A program made the translations under genes and the position numbers. DNA of 64,000 nucleotides from Phaeobacter sp. 22II1-1F12B (GTDB lineage: Bacteria; Pseudomonadota; Alphaproteobacteria; Rhodobacterales; Rhodobacteraceae). This document shows positions 8,519 through 17,267 of this stretch, piece by piece (position 1 is the first letter of the stretch; every line of letters begins with the position of its first letter). The stretch lies in contig NZ_AQQP01000006.1 of assembly GCF_002210165.1 (NCBI RefSeq), positions 62,001 to 126,000 of the forward strand. Direction: 5' to 3'. The notes beneath the pieces are model-generated. The model was not told the DNA's origin. It saw only the letters and a list, made by a program, of their open reading frames with translations, and searched no databases.

Positions 8519-9178
8519 ATGACAGACACTTCCACGATCAATCCATCGCCAGAGCGTAAAGCTGTACATGCGCTCCTGCTCGACGATGACGAATTTGACC
8601 GGCGGCGCATCTGCCGGATGAGCGATGGGCTGGGTCTTCCCATTACGATGCATTCTGTTCCGACGCTGGAAACGATGGAACGGTCCATGCAGGAAAACGC
8701 CTATGACCTTGTGCTGGTGGATTATCGGCTGGCCGATGGTGACGGTTTTTCGGCGTTGGACATGGTTCAGGCGAGCAGCAAGAACCGGAATGCCGCGACC
8801 ATCATGATCTCTGGAAACGGACAGATTGAGCTGGCAGTCGCGGCACTGAAAGCCGGTTGCAGTGACTTTTTGCCGAAACAGGATATCTCGCCCGAAAGCC
8901 TGCGCACCGCGATCCTGCAGGCGCTGGCCAGCCGTGTTCAGCAGTACAACCCCGAAATGCTGAAACGCGAGGCTGAACGTGCACTTATTGCAGCCCTACG
9001 TGACGACAGCTTTCGTCAGTCTCTGCGCCCCACCATGATCGCAGCAATGTCCGAAGCGGCGCAGGCAATCGCGCGCGAGAAACGACAGGAAAAGCACGCG
9101 CACCTGACCGGTTATCTCATGGAGTTCACCAAGGACGATGACTTTTGCTTTCAGACCGGCCCCCTGCGAAAGACGTAA
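8519..9178 (+). CDS. Response regulator, paralogue of the one at 6696-7391
   Basis: A 219-residue receiver protein: acidic pocket LLLDDDEFD (22-24), phosphoacceptor Asp in LVLVDYRLADGDG (about 68), Ser in MISGNG where Thr/Ser is expected, and Lys in DFLPKQD (about 120) followed by Gln instead of Pro. The C-terminal 85 residues are charged and probably helical (KREAERALIAALRDD, AQAIAREKRQEKHAH), with no DNA-binding motif. I chose the ATG at 8519 because GGGGG lies 6 bases upstream; GTG 8498 and ATG 8504 are alternatives. It lies 142 bases after the kinase gene. Confidence 0.88.
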   Translation: MTDTSTINPSPERKAVHALLLDDDEFDRRRICRMSDGLGLPITMHSVPTLETMERSMQENAYDLVLVDYRLADGDGFSALDMVQASSKNRNAATIMISGNGQIELAVAALKAGCSDFLPKQDISPESLRTAILQALASRVQQYNPEMLKREAERALIAALRDDSFRQSLRPTMIAAMSEAAQAIAREKRQEKHAHLTGYLMEFTKDDDFCFQTGPLRKT

Positions 9179-9263
9179 TCCAGTCTGAAAGAACGCATCC
9201 CCGGCAAGACAACAGCTTCCAAAGCACAAGACCCAAACGGCGCCAAGTCTATTCCCGCAATAG

Positions 9264-10451
9264 CTACGCGGGAACGGTCGAGCGCCCTTGGCGCTGGAAG
9301 AACAAATAGACCACGACCGCGGTTACCACGAGCATGATTGCCGCCACGCCAAAGGTGCCCTCATAACCGAAAGCCCCGACCATCGGCATGCTGAAGATCG
9401 GCGAAATGAACTGACCAAGGAAGATGCTGGTGGTGATCGCGCCCGAAACAAGACCCCGGTGCTGCGCAGGCGCTGCGTCAAGCGCTACGGCAAAGAAAGT
9501 GGGCATCGTCAGGCCAAAACCTGCACCGATGAACAGCGCTCCCAGATCAATCAGGGCCATGCTATGCACCCAGTCCAGCAAGCCAAACCCGCAGGCCATC
9601 AAAAGAAAACCGCACGCCGGCGTCAGCCCATGCCCAAGGCGGGCGTGGATGCGTCCGAAGGCGAGCGCCGTCGCGCCCCCCGCGAGCGTCACCATCGCAA
9701 GAACCTGCGCCGGGGCAGAGGCGCTGTCGAAACCGATGGTCGCGAGGTAGAACGGGATCTGCGTCGGCACGACGTAGAACACGACAAAGCTGAGCGCCGA
9801 AAGGGTGACGATGACCATCAGCGTCAGAACCCATCCCGTAGACCCGGAATTTTCGCCCGCGACCTCCGGGCCGGTGGATGCCTTGGCAACCGGGTCCTTC
9901 ACCGTGAACCAGAGATAGGGGAAGATGATCGCCCCAAGCGCGTAGATCAGGAAAGGCAGGCGCGGCGACATGCCCGCAAGAAAGCCCGACAGGGCGATAA
10001 AGGCAAACCCGCTGAAATTGACCACGGCAATCTGCAGCCCCATGAACTTGCCACGCGCTTCACCGTCGAAATAATCACCGATGAGAGCGGCCTGCCCCGT
10101 CATCACCAGTGCAACCGAAAGCCCAAGGAACAGGCGGCTGATAAGGATGGTTTCGAGGCTCGGCAAAAGCGTCCCCGCGCAGCCCGCCAGCGAAAACAGC
10201 AAGGCGCCGACCAGAATCTGCCGCCGACGGCCAAAGCGGTCCGCAACCATACCAGCGAAGGGCGCAAAGAACGCCACGAGCAGCGAGGGTGCGGTGACCA
10301 GCAGCCGGGTCATCAGTTCCGCATTGGGATTGTCCGGAAAGCTCGCCTGCAACCCGGGCAGCGCCGGGCTGATGATCGTATTGGACAGAATGGTAAGCGA
10401 TGCCGCCAGCAACAATGCGACGGCCCGTGGATCTTTAAAGAACGCGAGCAT
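9264..10451 (-). CDS. MFS transporter (12-TM, drug/metabolite efflux type)
   Basis: A 395-residue major facilitator with about 12 hydrophobic segments. The cytoplasmic loop motif between TM2 and TM3, GMVADRFGRRRQI, is the classic MFS motif A (GxxxDRxGRR). The TM5 region (ALVMTGQAALIGDYFDGEARGKFMG) is like DHA1-type antiporters and sugar-efflux permeases. The substrate cannot be read from sequence. The gene stands alone, convergent with the upstream regulator cluster and divergent from the GntR gene at 10834. The start at 10451 (MLAFFKDPRAVA) has only a weak ribosome site. Confidence 0.85.
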   Translation of the reverse strand: MLAFFKDPRAVALLLAASLTILSNTIISPALPGLQASFPDNPNAELMTRLLVTAPSLLVAFFAPFAGMVADRFGRRRQILVGALLFSLAGCAGTLLPSLETILISRLFLGLSVALVMTGQAALIGDYFDGEARGKFMGLQIAVVNFSGFAFIALSGFLAGMSPRLPFLIYALGAIIFPYLWFTVKDPVAKASTGPEVAGENSGSTGWVLTLMVIVTLSALSFVVFYVVPTQIPFYLATIGFDSASAPAQVLAMVTLAGGATALAFGRIHARLGHGLTPACGFLLMACGFGLLDWVHSMALIDLGALFIGAGFGLTMPTFFAVALDAAPAQHRGLVSGAITTSIFLGQFISPIFSMPMVGAFGYEGTFGVAAIMLVVTAVVVYLFFQRQGRSTVPA

Positions 10452-10833
10452 GGAGATTTCCGGAAACCTTGATTTGGGTGCTTCTTAGATAGCGGCCCGG
10501 ACGAATGGGAAACATGCGTGATCGCACATAACGGACGCAGCCGCTGCACAGCAGCGTTGCATCTGTATGTAACCTCTTGTCGCGGAAAAACAAATCCACC
10601 ACTCGCGTACCGCGCCGGGTGTTCCGGCTGTTTGCCCAATAAATGACCCAAGCGCCGTTCTTTCGGCATTGTCCGCGGAATTTCGGGCGCGGCGGCTGTC
10701 ATCCCCCCTGTCCCGCTGCTAAGCGCGGCGCTGCGACGGCACGGGTTTTCCACAAGGCCCAGGAAAAAAAAATCATGTCGTGGCAGCGGCCAGTCGGGGT
10801 AGTCTGGTGCTGTAAGGATGGGAGATGGGGAAT
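10452..10833. other. 382-bp intergenic region with divergent promoters
   Basis: This is the gap between the start of the MFS gene (minus) and the first FadR-type regulator (plus). It must hold both promoters. I see one small perfect hairpin, CGCTGC (10542-10547) and GCAGCG (10551-10556), and no gene, tRNA or convincing operator. Open frames across it lack ribosome sites and recognisable protein families. Confidence 0.5.
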
Positions 10834-11577
10834 ATGGGTCTGCGGGGACAGCAATTGACCGTGAACTATGCTTATCGTCAGTTCGCCGATGAGATCGAAG
10901 ACCAGATCATGCAGGGGACGCTGAAACCCGGCGAACGCCTGCCCGGCGAAATTGCGCTGGCCGAGATGTTCGGCGTCACCCGCTCGACCGTACGTGAAGG
11001 GCTGCGGCAACTTGAAAGCGAGGGGCTGGTGTGCCGCCCGACTCCGCGCCGGCTCGAGGTTGCCCGCCCGCAAAGCGACAAGCTGTCCAGCCGGTCCAGC
11101 CGCGCCATGGTGCTGATGAACGTGACGTTTCGCGAACTCTGGCAGGTCGCGCTGGAAACCGAACCTCTCGCGGCCGCCCTTGCCGCCGAATTCGCGACAG
11201 ACGCGGAAATAACCGCGCTGGAAGAACTGCACGACGCGCTGATCGCGGCCAAGGGAAACGAAGACGAGACCATCCAGCTTGACACGCGGTTTCATTCGCT
11301 CATTGCCGAGGCGGGCAAGAACCGTGTGCTGAGCCTTGCGCGCGAACCGATTGCCCTGCTGCTTTATCAAGGCTTCACGCAGGTCGCGCCGAAAGTGCCG
11401 CAGGCAATCTCGCGCCAGATCGAGGCGCATTCGCAACTGCTTGTGGCGATACGGGATCGCGATCCGGAACGCGCCCGCGAATGGTCGCGCCGCCATATCG
11501 AGGATTTCTGGCGCGGCATCCAGCTCGCCGGGCTGGAAGACGCGACACCGATCACCGACCCGAGCGTTTTGCAATAA
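10834..11577 (+). CDS. GntR-family (FadR subfamily) transcriptional regulator, copy 1
   Basis: A 247-residue DNA-binding regulator. The N-terminal winged helix spans about residues 10-75, with the hallmark LPGEIALAEMFGVTRSTVREG followed by LRQLESEGLV. The helical effector domain (FCD type, about 95-230) binds a carboxylate or acyl ligand, as is usual in the subfamily. The start at 10834 (MGLRGQQLTV) matches that of its sister at 16429-17172 (MGLERRQIHV), and GGGG precedes it at a good distance; ATG 10825 is an alternative. The sisters have identical lengths and are similar throughout. This one is convergent with the TRAP genes. Confidence 0.92.
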   Translation: MGLRGQQLTVNYAYRQFADEIEDQIMQGTLKPGERLPGEIALAEMFGVTRSTVREGLRQLESEGLVCRPTPRRLEVARPQSDKLSSRSSRAMVLMNVTFRELWQVALETEPLAAALAAEFATDAEITALEELHDALIAAKGNEDETIQLDTRFHSLIAEAGKNRVLSLAREPIALLLYQGFTQVAPKVPQAISRQIEAHSQLLVAIRDRDPERAREWSRRHIEDFWRGIQLAGLEDATPITDPSVLQ

Positions 11578-11581
11578 CAGC

Positions 11582-11604
11582 GGGCGGGCAGATGCTGCCC
11601 GCCC
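11582..11604. terminator. Strong hairpin between convergent regulator and dctM
   Basis: A perfect 10-bp stem GGGCGGGCAG/CTGCCCGCCC with a 3-base loop fills the 32-base gap between the GntR stop (11577) and the dctM stop (11610). It is placed to end transcripts from both sides. There is no clear T-run, so termination may be Rho-assisted. Confidence 0.6.
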
Positions 11605-11609
11605 CTTGC

Positions 11610-12917
11610 CTAGCTGATCAGATCGGGCAGGATCAGAACCAGCGACGGCCAGACAGACAGGACCACGACGATCACGAGGTCCATCACCATGAACCAAAGC
11701 ACGCCGCGGAAGATGGCCGAGGTCTTGACCAGATCGCCGACCACGCCCTTGATCACAAAGACATTCATGCCGATGGGCGGCGTGATCATCCCGATTTCTA
11801 GCAGCTTTGTCAGCACGACGCCGAACCACAGCAGGCTCCAGCCCGAGGCATCGACGACAGGCAGGATAATCGGGAGGGTCAGAAGCATCGCCCCGATTGG
11901 CTCAAGGAACATCCCAAGCAGCAGGTAGACCACCACGATCCCCAGCAAGAGCAGCGCCGGGTTTGCCGCGACCGACATGATGCCAGCCGACAGGTAATCG
12001 CCCGCACCGGAGAGCGCGAGAAAGCGTGTCAGCAGGCTGGCCCCCACCGCGATAATCAAAAGCGATGCAGTTGTCGTCGTCGTCTCGCGCGCGGCTTTCA
12101 GGAACCGTTCAAGCGTCAGTTCGCCGCTGATCAGGGCCACGAGACAAGCCAGGAAAGCACCCACGGCCCCGGCTTCGGTCGGGGTAAAGATGCCGCTGAA
12201 CAACCCGCCAAAAATGCCGATCATCACCAAGAGGATCGGCCATGTGTCCTTGAGCGCGAGGATTTTTTCGGAAAGGCTGGCCCGGTCATCCCGCGACGGG
12301 GCCAGTTCCGGGTTCAGCTTCACCCGCACCAGCACCACGATCACATAGCCGATGGCGGTCAGGATACCGGCGCTCACCCCGCCAAGGAAAAGCTTGGCAA
12401 TCGAAACCTGCGCGATCACACCGTACAGGATCAGGATGATCGACGGCGGGATCAGCGCGCCGATCGTACCGGCGACGGCAACCGTGCCTGTGGCCAGTTC
12501 CGGGTGGTACTTGTGCTTGATCATCTCGGGGATCGCGATGCGCCCCATCGCGGCGGAACAGGCCAGCGACGAACCGGACACGGCAGCAAACCCGGCCGAG
12601 CCAAAGATCGAGGCAATGGCAAGCCCCCCCGGCAGGCCCGACATCCACGCCCGCGCCGCCTGAAACAGCCCGCGAGTCAGTTGCGTGTGATAGCTAATGA
12701 ACCCGAGGAACAGGAACATCGGGATCGAACTCAGCACCCAGTTGGCGGTGAACTGATAGGGAATCGTACCAAGCGCCCCCCATGCCACGCGCCAGCCCAT
12801 CAGCGACCAGAGCCCCACAAAGGAAACGCCGATCAGCGACACGCCAATCGGCACGCGCAAGCCAATCAGCACCAGCAGCGAACCCAGCCCGGTCAGCCCA
12901 ATTGCAACATCAGTCAT
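11610..12917 (-). CDS. dctM: TRAP transporter large permease (DctM family)
   Basis: The 435-residue, 12-segment integral membrane subunit that carries the translocation path of a sodium-driven TRAP importer. Family features visible include the repeated hydrophobic hairpins, AASIFGSAGFAAVSGSSLACSA, the ALIPPSIILILYG block (PPS motif) and FTPTEAGAVGAFLA. It overlaps the small permease gene by 8 bases. The substrate is decided by the periplasmic subunit, here encoded by a frameshifted gene at 13502-14640. Enoyl-CoA hydratase and acyl-CoA synthetase genes nearby point to an organic acid. Confidence 0.93.
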   Translation of the reverse strand: MTDVAIGLTGLGSLLVLIGLRVPIGVSLIGVSFVGLWSLMGWRVAWGALGTIPYQFTANWVLSSIPMFLFLGFISYHTQLTRGLFQAARAWMSGLPGGLAIASIFGSAGFAAVSGSSLACSAAMGRIAIPEMIKHKYHPELATGTVAVAGTIGALIPPSIILILYGVIAQVSIAKLFLGGVSAGILTAIGYVIVVLVRVKLNPELAPSRDDRASLSEKILALKDTWPILLVMIGIFGGLFSGIFTPTEAGAVGAFLACLVALISGELTLERFLKAARETTTTTASLLIIAVGASLLTRFLALSGAGDYLSAGIMSVAANPALLLLGIVVVYLLLGMFLEPIGAMLLTLPIILPVVDASGWSLLWFGVVLTKLLEIGMITPPIGMNVFVIKGVVGDLVKTSAIFRGVLWFMVMDLVIVVVLSVWPSLVLILPDLIS

Positions 12918-13446
12918 GAATAATCTCTACGTCCAGATCCGTTTCCCGCAGCCCGCTGCGACTGCCCGAGGCCGTGACCAGCGCCTTGTAGACGCAGATC
13001 AGCGCGATCAGCCCGGCCCCCAGTGGAATGAACCAATAGCTCTGCCAAACCGGGATCATGGCCGAGCCCTGCTCCATCGCGGCGCCGACCTTTGTCTTCT
13101 TCATCGCCTCTTCATAGGCGCGCACCGCCAGCAGCCCGAAAACCGCCGCAGAAAGGATGCTCGAGAATACCGCGATCCAGCCCTGAAAGCTGTCTGGCAG
13201 CATATCTGTCAGGAATTCCACGGAAATATGCGCCCGCTGCTCTTCGGCGACGCCCAGCGCGATAAAGACCACGGCGATCATGTAGAAATGCCCGACGATC
13301 GCGATTGTCCCGGGCAGTGGCCGGTTGAACAGGTAGCGACCGGCCACATCGGCGGTCACATGCAGCATCATCAGGACGATGCAAAGCGTCCCCAGAAAGG
13401 ACGCAACCCTTGTCAGGCCGGACAAGATCCTGCCGGTTTTGTACAT
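12910..13446 (-). CDS. dctQ: TRAP transporter small permease (DctQ family)
   Basis: A 178-residue, four-segment membrane subunit that joins the binding protein and the large permease. It shows the family pattern: a short basic N-terminus, TM1 around residues 12-35 (SFLGTLCIVLMMLHVTADV), the AGRYLFNRPLPGT motif after TM1, then FYMIAVVFIALGVAEEQRAHISVEFL. I chose the ATG at 13446 (MYKTGRIL) because GGGGAGGAAG lies just before it; an upstream ATG at 13461 would place this site inside the gene. It ends within dctM. Confidence 0.9.
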   Translation of the reverse strand: MYKTGRILSGLTRVASFLGTLCIVLMMLHVTADVAGRYLFNRPLPGTIAIVGHFYMIAVVFIALGVAEEQRAHISVEFLTDMLPDSFQGWIAVFSSILSAAVFGLLAVRAYEEAMKKTKVGAAMEQGSAMIPVWQSYWFIPLGAGLIALICVYKALVTASGSRSGLRETDLDVEIIHD

Positions 13447-13501
13447 CTGCTTCCTCCCCAAAGCGTGGCCGGGCCCCTGTTATGAGGGACCCGTAACCGG
13501 T

Positions 13502-14640
13502 TCACATGCCGTAGCTGGATACGTCGATCTTGGAATAGATCTCGTCCCAGTAGATCGTCGCAAGCTGTTCGGCGCTTTCGACCCCCGAGGTCAGCTCGGT
13601 CCAGCGCGTCAGCAACTCGCGCACCTTGGCGCTTGCATCCGCGCCATTCGCCAGATCAAAGCGTTCCGCATAGATGTCGACGACCGAGGACAGGTCTTTT
13701 TCAATGAACTCCTGATTCATCGAGATCAGGCTGTCATTGGCGTCGGTCACCTCGATGCCGCGCTCTTCGGATTGCGACAGGCCCGAGCGTGCCTCTTCAA
13801 GATAGACCCAGGTCATTTCCGCCGCGAGATCGGCATTCGCCTTCATCAGCGCCTGACGCGATTCCTCGCTCAGCCCCTGCCAGCGGTCCCTGTTCATCAT
13901 CGTCGGCACGGTGAACTGCCCACCGGGAAGCCCGATGTAGACATGCTTTACCACGTCGATAAAGCTGAAGTTCACCAGCTCGGCGGGATTACTGGCGGTA
14001 CAGTCCAGCACGCCCTGGCTCAGCGCCTCGAAGGTCTCGTTGATCGAGATCGAGACCGGCACCGCGCCCATCGCTTCGGCCCAGCGCGCCCAGTAGGCGC
14101 CGCCCGCCCGGACACGTTTGCCTGTCAGTTCCTCGGGCGAGGTCACCGGCGCCGTGCATTGCAGCGCATAAGAGGTCGTCATCCCCGCGCCCATGTAAAC
14201 CTGGTTCTGCGCCGCGACTTCTTCCTGGCAGTTGTCGCAGTTCAACATCACGTATTCCGACACTGCCCCCGCAAAGGCAAGTGAACTAAGTTCGCCGGAA
14301 AAGTCGGCCAGTTCAACCATTTCCGAGAATTCGGAGATCATGTTGAGATTGGGAAATTCGGCCGAGAAATACGGTGTCAGGATCGTCGAAAGATCAGCCA
14401 GACCGTCGCGCAGACCCGCGTTGCTTTCGGCAAAGCTGAGCAGCGACAGCGGGAAGACCCGCATGGTCAGCTCGCCGCCGCTGGCTTCGCCCACGGCTTC
14501 GGCGTAATTCTCAAGCGCCCCGGTCGGACCCGATCCCGCGGCCAGCCGCCCGCATAGCTCAGCTGATCCGCCGCCTGAACCGCTGGCGCAAGTGCCAGCA
14601 GCGATGCGCCCGTCAGTAATCCCTTGAATAGTTTCGTCAT
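13502..14640 (-). pseudogene. dctP: TRAP transporter solute-binding protein, frameshifted
   Basis: Periplasmic binding protein of the TRAP importer, broken by a one-base frameshift. The start at 14640 (MTKLFKGLLTGASLL) follows a very strong GGAGGAGG site and encodes a clean signal peptide ending AVQA. The mature protein begins ADQLSYAGGWP, then the frame is lost near 14536-14541 in a CCGCGGG stretch. Homology resumes in the next frame as GALENYAEAVGEASGGELTM and runs to the stop at 13502. The span of 1139 bases is one short of 380 codons, and adding one base restores WPxGSGPTGALENY. The rest is intact, with no other stop. It is either a recent mutation or a sequencing error. Confidence 0.85.
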
Positions 14641-14674
14641 TCGATTTCCTCCTCCTGAAATTCGAAACCCCTGA

Positions 14675-14696
14675 ATCGCGTAACGTTTCACGCGAT
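14675..14696. promoter_or_regulatory. Inverted repeat upstream of dctP
   Basis: Arms ATCGCGT (14675-14681) and ACGCGAT (14690-14696) are a perfect 7-bp inverted repeat with an 8-base spacer, 35 bases before the dctP start. Its position suits an operator for one of the two neighbouring FadR-type regulators. This is a guess from symmetry and place only. Confidence 0.35.
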
Positions 14697-14763
14697 CCAC
14701 CACTCCCGCTTGCGTTAACCGGCTCTCCTCAGCCAGCGCCCGCCCACGGTTGCATTCTTTCGC

Positions 14764-15537
14764 CTAGCCGAACTTTGCCGGACGCTTTTCGAGAAACGCC
14801 GTTACCCCTTCGGCGAAGTTGTCGGTCAGACCGGCCTGCCGCTGCAATTCCCGCTCCGTTGCCAGCGTCGTGCTGAAATCGCTGTCGGCGGCGCTCCACG
14901 CGGCCTTGCGGATCAGCGCATAGCTTTGCGACGGACCCGCGGCGAGCCGTTCGGCAATCGCCATCGCGGTGCTTTCAACCGCGTCGTCTTCGGCCAGCCG
15001 GGTGATCAGCCCCCAGTCCATCGCCTGCGACGCCGGGATCTTTTCTGCCAACAGCATCATTTCCATCGCGCGCACCCGGCCCACGGCGCGGGTCAGCAGC
15101 CATGTCGCGCCCCCGTCGGGGATCAGGCCGATACGGGCGAATGCTTCAAGAAAATAGGCGCTTTTCCCGGCAACGATGATATCACAGGCCAGCGAGATCG
15201 AAGCCCCGACACCGGCCGCCGCGCCCCGCACAGCCGAGACCAGAGGCACCGGCAGGTCGCGGATCGTTTCCATCAGCGGGTTGTAATGCTCTTCCAGCGT
15301 TTTGCCGACATCCAGCGACGTGCGGTCGGTCGGCATGGCCGAGTTCAGGTTCGCACCGGACGAAAAGGCACGTTCGTTTCCGGCCAGAATGATCGCCCGC
15401 GCGGTTTCACTCTCGGACCTTAGCAGCTTGCGCAAATCCGTCGCCATCTGGCCCGTCATCGCATTCATCGAACCGGGGTCGTTCAGGCGCAACACCGTCA
15501 CCGCCCCGTGTTTTTCAACCAGTATGTGATCGCTCAT
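14764..15537 (-). CDS. Enoyl-CoA hydratase/isomerase family protein A
   Basis: A 257-residue crotonase-fold enzyme acting on a CoA thioester in the cytoplasm. The first oxyanion-hole region is ERAFSSGANLN (about 70-80) and the second is VRGAAAGVGASISLACD (about 100-120). The catalytic loop reads ARIGLIPDGGATWLL, with Asp where classical hydratases have Glu. That pattern is seen in PaaG-type isomerases, so isomerisation is as likely as hydration. AGGAG lies 6 bases before the ATG at 15537. It is downstream of, and co-directional with, a second crotonase gene 19 bases away. Confidence 0.85.
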   Translation of the reverse strand: MSDHILVEKHGAVTVLRLNDPGSMNAMTGQMATDLRKLLRSESETARAIILAGNERAFSSGANLNSAMPTDRTSLDVGKTLEEHYNPLMETIRDLPVPLVSAVRGAAAGVGASISLACDIIVAGKSAYFLEAFARIGLIPDGGATWLLTRAVGRVRAMEMMLLAEKIPASQAMDWGLITRLAEDDAVESTAMAIAERLAAGPSQSYALIRKAAWSAADSDFSTTLATERELQRQAGLTDNFAEGVTAFLEKRPAKFG

Positions 15538-15556
15538 CACATTCTCCTATCGTTGC

Positions 15557-16432
15557 TCATGCCCATGGCGGCTCCTGCCACCACGGAAAGAAACCTGGCA
15601 TATCGGCGCTGACCTTGTCGGGAAACTGCGCCGGTCGTTTTTCGAGAAAGCTGGCGACGCCCTCCGCCGCATCGCCGGAAGAACCGCGCGCCGCGATTGC
15701 TCGGCTGTCGATGCGATGGGCCATCATCGGATGTTCGGCCCCCGCCATGCGCCACATCATCTGGCGGGTCAGCGCAACCGACACCGGCGCGGTATTGGCG
15801 GCGATTTCACCGGCGATGCGATGCGCCTCGTCCAGCAGGTCTTCGGGTGCGTGGACCGACCGGACCAGCCCCCCGCGCAGGGCTTCGTCAGCGTCGAACA
15901 CGCGACCGGAAATCGCCCATTCCAGCGCCTGCGACATCCCCACGAGACGCGGCAAAAACCATGACGAAGCCGCCTCGGGTACGATGCCGCGCCGCGCAAA
16001 GACAAACCCGAACCGCGCCTTTTCCGAGGCGATGCGGATATCCATCGGCAATTGCATCGTCGCGCCAATCCCCACCGAGGGGCCGTTGACCGCCGCGATC
16101 AAAGGCTTGAGTGAATTGAACAATCTCAGCGTCAGCACGCCGCCCATGTCGCGGTTGGCCGGGTCGGCCCAGACCTCCGGGTCTTTTGACATAGGGTCGG
16201 GCTTGGCCGCGGTGAACGCGTCGTCATCGTCAAGATCGACACCCGCGCAAAAGCCGCGCCCTGCCCCCGTGACGATCACCGCGCGGACGTCATCATTGGC
16301 ATCCGCTTCGTCTATCGCCGCGATCATCTCATGCATCATGCCAAGCGTAAAGGCGTTCAGCCGGTCTGGCCGGTTCAGCGTGATCACCATCACCCGATCC
16401 TGAATATCCGTGGTCAGTGTCGTCGCGCTCAT
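15557..16432 (-). CDS. Enoyl-CoA hydratase/isomerase family protein B
   Basis: A 291-residue crotonase-family enzyme, somewhat longer than its neighbour because of an insert near residues 68-90 (DLDDDDAFTAAKPDPMSKD) and a C-terminal tail. Oxyanion elements are GRGFCAGVDL and NGPSVGIGATMQLPMD. The catalytic loop reads ARRGIVPEAASSWFLPRLVG, with the Glu typical of a large group of enoyl-CoA hydratases of uncertain substrate. Its start overlaps the stop of the regulator gene as ATGA. With crotonase A and the acyl-CoA synthetase it likely forms part of a beta-oxidation-like route for the TRAP substrate. Confidence 0.85.
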   Translation of the reverse strand: MSATTLTTDIQDRVMVITLNRPDRLNAFTLGMMHEMIAAIDEADANDDVRAVIVTGAGRGFCAGVDLDDDDAFTAAKPDPMSKDPEVWADPANRDMGGVLTLRLFNSLKPLIAAVNGPSVGIGATMQLPMDIRIASEKARFGFVFARRGIVPEAASSWFLPRLVGMSQALEWAISGRVFDADEALRGGLVRSVHAPEDLLDEAHRIAGEIAANTAPVSVALTRQMMWRMAGAEHPMMAHRIDSRAIAARGSSGDAAEGVASFLEKRPAQFPDKVSADMPGFFPWWQEPPWA

Positions 16433-17172
16433 GACAATGCCTTTACGTTTTTGACAGCCGCTTCATCCTCCAGCCCGGCGATCTGCACGCCGCGCCAGAA
16501 ATCTTCGATATGCTTGCGCGCCCATGTTTCGGCCCGGACGGGATCGCGGGCTTCGATTGCGCCCACGATATTTGAATGCGCCTCGATCTGGCGTTTGTAG
16601 AATTGCGGGACAAAGGGGGCGATCTGCGCAAATCCGCGAAACAGCAGATGGGCCACTGGTTCGCGCGCGAGGCCCAGAACGCGGTTCTTGCCGATCCGCG
16701 CTACCTGCGAATGAAAGCGCCCGTCCAGTTCGATGGTCCGGCGTGCATTGCCTTCAGCGCCCGTCAGTTCTTCGTGGAGCGATTTGAGGGCTGCGATTTC
16801 GTCATCCTTTGCCATTTCCGCCGCAAGCCGGGCGGCCAGCATCTCGGTCTTCAGTGTCACCTGCCACAGCTCGCGATAGGTCACTTTCATCAGGGCCATC
16901 GTGCGCCCGGACCGGGTCGAAAGCCGGTCGATACGCGGGATCGCCACGACCAACCGCCGGGGGGTCGGACGGCAGACAAGACCTTCGCTTTCCAGCCTCC
17001 TCAACCCCTCTCGAACGGTAGACCGGGTGACGCCGAACATCTCTGCCATCTCCGTCTCACCGGGCAGTTGTTCCCCCGGCTTCAAGGTGCCTTCGAGAAT
17101 CTGGGATTCGATCTCTTCAGCGATGCGCTGATAAGCATAGGCCACGTGAATCTGACGCCGTTCAAGGCCCAT
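16429..17172 (-). CDS. GntR-family (FadR subfamily) regulator, copy 2
   Basis: A 247-residue regulator, sister of the one at 10834-11577 and of the same length. The winged helix carries LPGETEMAEMFGVTRSTVREG and LRRLESEGLVCRPTPRRL, nearly the same as the sister. The C-terminal helical FCD domain is well conserved too (for example RQIEAHS, HIEDFWRGVQIAGLED). I chose 17172 (MGLERRQIHV) because GGGGGGAGA precedes it and the sister starts at the same place; an open extension to 17298 is not conserved. It is translationally coupled to crotonase B, so it is probably autoregulatory. Confidence 0.92.
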   Translation of the reverse strand: MGLERRQIHVAYAYQRIAEEIESQILEGTLKPGEQLPGETEMAEMFGVTRSTVREGLRRLESEGLVCRPTPRRLVVAIPRIDRLSTRSGRTMALMKVTYRELWQVTLKTEMLAARLAAEMAKDDEIAALKSLHEELTGAEGNARRTIELDGRFHSQVARIGKNRVLGLAREPVAHLLFRGFAQIAPFVPQFYKRQIEAHSNIVGAIEARDPVRAETWARKHIEDFWRGVQIAGLEDEAAVKNVKALS

Positions 17173-17267
17173 TCTCCCCCCCTGTTCCGCGCCTCCCAAC
17201 GCGAAGTCCGTGCCGCGCCCGGTAGTTTGGGACGCCTGCGCCCGACAGGATCGATTATGAATTAGTG

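Noticed and set aside
10643-10858. Short open frame in the 382-bp gap
   Set aside because: No ribosome site, no family resemblance, and it runs into the regulator gene start in another frame.
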